From Brevibacillus antibioticus (GTDB taxonomy: Bacteria; Bacillota; Bacilli; Brevibacillales; Brevibacillaceae), in assembly GCF_005217615.1 (NCBI RefSeq), contig NZ_SZNK01000001.1, forward strand, positions 4,959,001-5,023,000: DNA of 64,000 bases. Direction: 5' to 3'. The notes under the pieces were generated by a model. That model was not told the origin of the DNA, did no database searches, and worked only from the letters and a program-made list of their open reading frames with translations. Below are positions 59,131 to 64,000 of this stretch, in pieces. Numbering within the stretch: the first letter of the stretch is position 1; each line of letters starts with the position of its first letter. Position numbers and translations under genes: made by a program.

Positions 59131-59610
59131 TTAAAATTTATCTATACTATTTTCTTGTAACGGCCACTCTTGATTAAGGTTAAGATGGAATTTTCCAGAA
59201 ATATTTTTTGCCCCCATATATTCCTGCACACTCGTGTTATGCTTTAATATTAATTCTGATCCCTTATCTTTTAGTTCACTTTCTAATTCTTCGGGTATTT
59301 TTAATACTACATTACCGGCATCATCTTTAATATCAATTATCTTCGTTGATTCTTGAAGACCACCGAACTTATTTATTTCTTCCAGAATCTCATAAACTTC
59401 ATCAGATAGTGGAACAGTAAGTCCTGTCAAACCAACATAAACCCCTTGTCTGTTTTTATCGACTACCGTTACAGGAATACCTACAATAATTTCTGGTTCT
59501 TGAATAGCCAAAGTTTGTGATTCATTTTCGGCTTTTGTATTACTGCCCCCAGAAATTAGTCCCCCTATTAAGACAACAACTGCTAATCCTAAAAAAACAT
59601 TTTTCTTCAC
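59131..59610 (-). CDS. Secreted protein of unknown function
   Basis: 159 residues, signal peptide MKKNVFLGLAVVVLIGGLI cut near TKAEN. The mature protein has a beta-rich start (IIVGIPVTVVDKNRQGVYVG) and helical centre (EVYEILEEINKFGGL). GGAGGAG precedes the start. No family recognised. AT-rich, in the second accessory patch. Confidence 0.6.
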   Translation of the reverse strand: MKKNVFLGLAVVVLIGGLISGGSNTKAENESQTLAIQEPEIIVGIPVTVVDKNRQGVYVGLTGLTVPLSDEVYEILEEINKFGGLQESTKIIDIKDDAGNVVLKIPEELESELKDKGSELILKHNTSVQEYMGAKNISGKFHLNLNQEWPLQENSIDKF

Positions 59611-59909
59611 TGCGTACTCCTCCTTAAAAGTTTATATATGCAAAACGAGAAAATTACATTCTAGCTAGATTGGAAATGGAGTAAAAAATAGGCTCGATAT
59701 CAAGAGTGAGAAAAATCGCTTCGAAACGTTGGGGAGGTTCCAACTCAAATAAATTTTGTATATCAACTTGTTATATAATGGGCATTGTAGTCAGCCAATC
59801 TTTTAAGTTTTAGATTTGGGGAAGTACTCCTTTTCTCGTATCTTGAAACTTTGGTGTTTGGAACTGATGAAAATTAACTCATGCATTATCTATTAGGAAA
59901 AATCAGCAC
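59611..59909. other. Intergenic, no gene seen
   Basis: AT-rich. TTGTTATATAATGG near 59769 on the plus strand resembles an extended -10 but no gene follows on that strand. Confidence 0.4.
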
Positions 59910-60530
59910 TCAAGGATTAAGCGTTACTGTGCCCCTTGACCAAAAAATACTTCTTAGCGATCTTTCTTCATTACCACCAGCAATAACTTTTGTATGAGTT
60001 TTACCTGGGAACTCATTCCAATTATAACTGGATCTTGGTTTTAAGTATTCATAATGCATACCGCCTCCGTAATCATTGTACCTAATTGACTCTGAGGAAT
60101 TGAATGCCCCAAACCAATGTTCAACTACATCATATTGATTCCCCGGTGATATAACAACATTTGTTGGTTGTATATAATCAGGTTGACATGAATTACTATT
60201 ACCATAATAGCAAGTAAAGCCATGGTATCGAAGGTAATTTCTATCGAACATATGTAAAACCCTAGCATGTACATCGGCTCCACCGTTTCCTCTGTACAAC
60301 ACATTTACTAACTCACGAGAGTTGAGATTGCTGGTGTTTCTAACTTCATATTCATATATCTCGTGGTCCACACTAAGATCGGAGATAAAAGGAGTATTGT
60401 TAGCATAGTATTTTTTCATTGAGCCCTCTGAACCACTGGTTAAGTTAAAGTCAGTTTCCGCATATGCAACATTAGAGAGCATAGATAACATAAATAGCGT
60501 AGCCAATAAACTGAATAATTTTTTATTCAT
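59910..60530 (-). CDS. Secreted protein of unknown function
   Basis: 206 residues from ATG 60530 (AGGGGAC, 9-base spacing). Signal peptide ends VAYAET. The mature part is Tyr/Asn-rich and beta-sheet-like (YEYEVRNTSNLNSRELVNVLY, GADVHARVLHMFDRNYLRYHG) with one cysteine pair, CYYGNSNSC, that may form a disulphide. No known domain. Confidence 0.62.
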   Translation of the reverse strand: MNKKLFSLLATLFMLSMLSNVAYAETDFNLTSGSEGSMKKYYANNTPFISDLSVDHEIYEYEVRNTSNLNSRELVNVLYRGNGGADVHARVLHMFDRNYLRYHGFTCYYGNSNSCQPDYIQPTNVVISPGNQYDVVEHWFGAFNSSESIRYNDYGGGMHYEYLKPRSSYNWNEFPGKTHTKVIAGGNEERSLRSIFWSRGTVTLNP

Positions 60531-60848
60531 TTTGTATTGTCCCCTTATTTTAAAATTTTTCAAAGCAAACCCGAAATCTGCTTCCATGCTTCTTTATCCT
60601 GATAGTAATGTCATGATACCCCTTTATCACTAATGATGATTTCAAACTGTTATTGGTAAGGTTCCTGCGTGAAAACCTCATGGAGTTGTTACGGGAATTT
60701 TGGGAAATTATAAAAAGAATTTATTGCTAACTTCTACCCATTCATCGACTCTCCCTATCCTGAATAGTATCATCCTCTCTGTTTTTAATATATCAAACAA
60801 TTAGGAAAAATTTAACTTTATATATCTTGCAAATTTCTACATAACTTT

Positions 60849-60873
60849 ACAAACAAGATCGAAACTTGTTTGT
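60849..60873. promoter_or_regulatory. Inverted repeat upstream of small HTH gene
   Basis: ACAAACAAG, 7-base spacer, CTTGTTTGT; perfect 9-base arms, a plausible operator for the XRE-like product. The rest of 60531-60987 is AT-rich without a gene. Confidence 0.45.
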
Positions 60874-60987
60874 TATTGTTGAACAGTGTTGAATCATTTG
60901 TTATATTCCTACTCGATTAAATTCAAAATTTGGGTTTTATGTAATCGGAAGGATAAACGTACAGAAAAAATCAATTGGAGATATGCT

Positions 60988-61176
60988 GTGTGTGAATGCC
61001 GAAGAAATAGCAACCTCTCTTTCGCTAAGTTGGAGGCCAGAACTGGTGTCAGTAGGGGTGTACTCCAAAAATTAGAGAGTGGGAACACAGAACACGCTGC
61101 ATTTAAAACAGTGAAAGCATTAGAATCGGTTTTGGGGTATACGTTTGAAGTAATTATCCAAATATATAGACCGTGA
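60988..61176 (+). CDS. Small XRE-like HTH protein or N-terminal fragment of a receptor
   Basis: 62 residues with GTG 60988, seven bases after GGAG. NLSFAKLEARTGVSRGVLQKLE and FKTVKALESVLGYTFEV form a Cro-type HTH. Broken TPR-like sequence follows 150 bases later, so this may be the detached HTH of a decayed HTH-TPR regulator. An intact stand-alone regulator is also possible. Confidence 0.55.
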   Translation: MCECRRNSNLSFAKLEARTGVSRGVLQKLESGNTEHAAFKTVKALESVLGYTFEVIIQIYRP

Positions 61177-61281
61177 ACATAGAAGCCACACTTTATTTGA
61201 GATTCTTCAAGAGATCATTCAGCGTAAGTATTATTCATTACTGTACAAAGTATCCTTGAAAATTCTTCAATTTCGAAATTG

Positions 61282-61320
61282 CTGAATTGATAGAGTGTTG
61301 TAATAACTCTATCAATTCAG
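61282..61320. promoter_or_regulatory. Perfect 15-bp inverted repeat
   Basis: CTGAATTGATAGAGT, 9-base spacer, ACTCTATCAATTCAG. No T run follows, so an operator or processing site is more likely than a terminator. It lies 14 bases before the pseudogene start. Confidence 0.6.
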
Positions 61321-61333
61321 TAATTACACTGCT

Positions 61334-61820
61334 ATGACTGTAACAAAAAACGAAATATTGCTACCACTCTACAAGGTCATCGCAAAAAACTACGCTCGAC
61401 AGGGTGGAGAGCCCAAATACATTGCCAAAGCTTTATTAGAATCGAACGAAATGATCTCAAAAGGCTAGAAGAAACATTTCGAACGGGCGAAGAGATTTTT
61501 CACTATACTGACTTTTTGGACCTCAGGAAAAAAACTACCTATTTTTTCAGAATACGCTCCATGCTTATAACACCCAGAAGTATAATCAGTGCATTGAATT
61601 ATGTGAGTCTGGACTTGCACTCGAAACAGTTGACACAGAGTTAAAGGTTAGTGCTTATCTTGCCATGATCAACTCTTTTTTCTTCTTAAATAAATTCGTT
61701 GCTGTTGAACAACACTTGGAGGAATTCGGGGAATTTTACTACGAATTTGTTCTTGAATCTATAAAAATTACTCGCCTAGTTACTAAATCACGTGATGAAT
61801 TGTCAACCCAAGTACGATAA
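61334..61820 (+). pseudogene. Frame-broken TPR-like regulator remnant
   Basis: Coding sequence continues through three frames: ILLPLYKVIAKNYARQG from ATG 61334 (stop at 61466), then NDLKRLEETFRTGEEIFHYTDF, then YNQCIELCESGLAL and SAYLAMINSFFFLNKFVAVE up to TAA 61818. The last part is TPR-like, similar in style to RRNPP receptors. At least two frameshifts. Confidence 0.6.
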
Positions 61821-61937
61821 TTTTTCAGCCCAAACCATTTTCTTGGTTGGGTGTTAATTAGATGCAAAGCATGAACCAATTTTTCCGAACTGCTTCAAAA
61901 CACTGTCGCTTAGCAATTCGACTTCTGTGAGCAACAG

Positions 61938-62108
61938 TTGGCGCGATTCACACAAATGCTGCAAAACCCCGATCCATCTGCAGCGATGCAACTCCAAATG
62001 CTCCAGCAACAAATAAATAACACCCAAACTCAAGTCATTCAGGCTCTGCAACAAGTAAATCAGCCGTTGTCCCACATCGACGACCTGACTGACAAGATCC
62101 AAAACTAA
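61938..62108 (+). CDS. Short Gln-rich frame, possibly a fragment
   Basis: 56 residues (FTQMLQNPDPSAAMQLQMLQ, ending DDLTDKIQN) with a coiled-coil look and a terminator directly behind. No convincing start or site; TTG 61938 is used here. The same reading frame is interrupted by a stop upstream, so it may be the 3' part of a broken gene. Confidence 0.35.
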   Translation: MARFTQMLQNPDPSAAMQLQMLQQQINNTQTQVIQALQQVNQPLSHIDDLTDKIQN

Positions 62109-62117
62109 TCCACCTAT

Positions 62118-62157
62118 AAAAAACGAGCGCAACTCACAGGAGTTCGCTCGTTTTTTA
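62118..62157. terminator. Bidirectional terminator
   Basis: AAAAAACGAGCG and CGCTCGTTTTTT pair perfectly; the loop also has AACTC/GAGTT. Confidence 0.9.
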
Positions 62158-62160
62158 TGA

Positions 62161-63849
62161 TTACTTCATCAGGTAAACAGCTCTTGCACCAACAAAGCCT
62201 TTGACCTTTTCGCCTTTATCCAGCTTTTGCTCGACGAAAGGAATGCCCGCTTCTTGCAGACGTACTTTCACCGCATTGAAATGGTGGAAGTCTACGACCA
62301 GCGTTTTGTTGCTTGCCTTAATCTCTTCAAGCTGCTTTTCCACTAATGCATTGGCGCCAGACTGTCCAATGATATGAGAAGCATTTACCATCACCATATT
62401 GGCGAGTAAAATGACGATCAGAACCTTGCCCGCATGGCGGAAAAAGCCCTTCTGGATATCCCAGACTACTAGCGCAATCAGGAGCGGAATCAACCAGAGC
62501 TGCGGAACATAGCGCGCCCACCAGCTTTCCGGATTAATAAGCACGGTCACGAAGAGCGCCAGACTGATCCACAAGAAAGGTGCCGCTTTTTTTCGATGAG
62601 TCCCCAAAAGCAAGGCGACGAGAATCAGGCATGTGACAATCACAGCTCCTCCAAAAAGCGGTCCGAATCCGGCTACACGCACGTCGGGAGAGAAGAACAC
62701 AGCGAGCTCTTTCCATGTGACCGTAAATGGCACCTTCCATGTAGGGCTATGGGGTGTTGCGATGTTCTCCGTTTTGGAAAATAAGGAGATAGCCAGGTTT
62801 TCTATGCTGGAATTGTCTTTGAAGCCATGCGGGCTGTTTGAGGTCATGATATCAACGGCACCTTTGCCCGCCAACGGATAAAACGGATGTCCCTTCGTTA
62901 GCGTGTTAGTGACATACGGATTGTACCCAACAACCCCTACGGTGATAACCAGACTAATCGAAAGCCACACGAGCAAGCTTTTGATGTGCTGGCGGCGATC
63001 ATAGAAAAAGAAGAGCACAAGAATAGTCAAGCCGAGCAATCCGGCATACCCCAATGCCGTGAATTTGATCTGGGCCAGCAGCATGAGCGTCGCGCATAGC
63101 GCTAGTAGCGTCCAGGCATGGTAGCGCTTGTACAGCAGATAACCGAGAGCGCAGATGATGAGCACGAGTGAGCCGAGCTGTCCGTCAATATAGAAGGAAG
63201 TCGATTGCGTAATCACCGTGGGATTGAACGCCGCAAGCAACGCGAAGGCAATTGCCGCCCCGTTTCTCTCTGGGAAAGCGGTTCGGATGGCTGCGAGTGT
63301 CAGGAAAAAGGACGAGGCAATCAACAACAGGTTGAATATTTTGCTAACCTCAATCTGACCAGTCAGTTTATACATGACCGAATCGAGCATCCAAGGACCT
63401 TTGGCGTAATGATTGATCCACAGGTGAAAGGCCGAGAGAACCTCTCTATTGTCCATCTCCTCCACTTCTTTTGAATCAGAAGGCTTGAGGATGGGCTGGT
63501 CATGAACCGGGTTCCAGCCGTTCGTTATTTTCACGATTGCTTCTTGATGATACGTTTGTCCGTCAAAAGAGAGATCAAACGTATTGGCGCTGATGGAGTA
63601 GCAAATGCCTGAAACAATCGCCAATCCAGCCAGCAGGGAGAAAAACCAGGCCCGACGACGTGAACGTACGAAGGTCGACACCATACCGCCCATCGTAGCC
63701 AAAGTCGCAACGAGGCCAATCCAAAAGCTGGCGGCCGTCACGGGTACCCCGCACAAAAATAAAACCGATGTGCTAATCACAATCGTAGCCATAAACAATA
63801 GCAAAGCCGTCCCGAGCAGGAACGAGTACGTAGCTGTACGGTTATTCAT
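62161..63849 (-). CDS. GT-C-type multi-membrane glycosyltransferase-like protein
   Basis: 562 residues from ATG 63849 (AGGAG, 9-base spacing). About 12 membrane segments. After the first segments comes an extracellular loop with FDLSFDGQTYHQEAI, where the acidic/His residues match the catalytic loop position of GT-C enzymes (PMT/ArnT-like, lipid-linked sugar donors). The C-terminus is a small soluble domain (KTLVVDFHHFNAVKVRLQEAG). Acceptor unknown; may decorate envelope polymers. Stands alone. Confidence 0.7.
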   Translation of the reverse strand: MNNRTATYSFLLGTALLLFMATIVISTSVLFLCGVPVTAASFWIGLVATLATMGGMVSTFVRSRRRAWFFSLLAGLAIVSGICYSISANTFDLSFDGQTYHQEAIVKITNGWNPVHDQPILKPSDSKEVEEMDNREVLSAFHLWINHYAKGPWMLDSVMYKLTGQIEVSKIFNLLLIASSFFLTLAAIRTAFPERNGAAIAFALLAAFNPTVITQSTSFYIDGQLGSLVLIICALGYLLYKRYHAWTLLALCATLMLLAQIKFTALGYAGLLGLTILVLFFFYDRRQHIKSLLVWLSISLVITVGVVGYNPYVTNTLTKGHPFYPLAGKGAVDIMTSNSPHGFKDNSSIENLAISLFSKTENIATPHSPTWKVPFTVTWKELAVFFSPDVRVAGFGPLFGGAVIVTCLILVALLLGTHRKKAAPFLWISLALFVTVLINPESWWARYVPQLWLIPLLIALVVWDIQKGFFRHAGKVLIVILLANMVMVNASHIIGQSGANALVEKQLEEIKASNKTLVVDFHHFNAVKVRLQEAGIPFVEQKLDKGEKVKGFVGARAVYLMK

Positions 63850-63876
63850 GAACATAATCTCCTGTCTACGAATCTA

Positions 63877-64000
63877 CTAGCCAATGAGGTTAGGGAGGTT
63901 CGCTGCCAGCAGATGCAATACGGTCGCAAGCAGTACCCCGAGCACTAGACCCCCGGCAATTTCCCATCTGGTATGTCCCATGCTTTCGCGCAAAGGCTTG
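63877..64000 (-). CDS. Divergent PAP2 family membrane protein (YuiD-like), 5' part outside window
   Basis: Visible C-terminal 40 residues: LRESMGHTRWEIAGGLVLGVLLATVLH, with the GHT(P/R)xE motif and last membrane helix of the divergent PAP2/YuiD family. The start lies beyond 64000. Enzymatic activity of this subfamily is unproven. Confidence 0.75.
   Translation of the reverse strand, partial: KPLRESMGHTRWEIAGGLVLGVLLATVLHLLAANLPNLIG

Overview
The window looks like chromosome of a Gram-positive, endospore-forming Bacillales species, most like Brevibacillus (genus inferred from gene style, not proven). Evidence: strong AAGGAGG-type ribosome binding sites, low-GC intrinsic terminators, a Spo0E-like sporulation phosphatase, a BclA-like collagen repeat protein, sigma-K-like and sigma-54 promoters, and Bacillus-type transport and regulatory families. 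No rRNA, tRNA, CRISPR array or intact prophage was seen.

Layout. 1-5 kb: end of an aerolysin/ETX-MTX2-like pore-forming toxin, a DJ-1/PfpI protein divergent from a LysR regulator, and a polar amino-acid ABC importer. 5-10.4 kb: an OmpR/EnvZ-type two-component pair followed by a MacA-MacB-like efflux pump. 10.4-14.8 kb: a class C beta-lactamase-fold serine hydrolase, a single-chain histidine kinase/NarL-type regulator fusion and a PhnA-like protein. 14.8-21.9 kb: a probable spore-surface glycoprotein cluster. It holds a collagen-like protein, two small proteins sharing its N-terminal domain, two TPR-tailed glycosyltransferases, a metallo-beta-lactamase-fold protein and a basic-tailed unknown. 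22-25.2 kb: a Fur-box siderophore importer (lipoprotein and two permeases, no ATPase).

25.3-32 kb is an accessory region with AT-rich, fast-changing genes. At its core is a 469-residue HTH regulator with a helical C-terminal region. Its 3' end overlaps a 40-residue signal-peptide-bearing pro-peptide, the layout of Rap-Phr/PlcR-PapR/arbitrium (RRNPP) quorum sensing. It is followed by a Spo0E-like gene with a strongly structured leader, a secreted nuclease-like toxin with a candidate immunity gene, and a decayed second copy of the receptor cassette with the same promoter. A further broken HTH/TPR locus lies at 60.8-61.8 kb.

32-48 kb: a YhgE/Pip protein with a very long helical repeat, an MFS exporter and MarR regulator with matching operators, a duplicated secreted protein with a pseudogene copy, a BlaI/BlaR1-like pair (the BlaR1-like protein ends in a degenerate M23 domain), a methyltransferase, an LRR protein, and a sigma-54-controlled GABA catabolic operon (activator, gabT, gabD) with three upstream activator sites. 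48.2-56 kb: a co-directional extracellular polysaccharide operon. It encodes a NodB deacetylase lipoprotein, a UDP-sugar dehydrogenase, a PilZ-GT2 synthase, a membrane-anchored deacetylase-like protein and a GH18-like hydrolase. 56-64 kb: a 202-bp nested inverted repeat, uppP, an OsmC protein, an IS1182-like remnant, small secreted or membrane genes, a GT-C membrane protein and a truncated divergent-PAP2 gene at the window edge.
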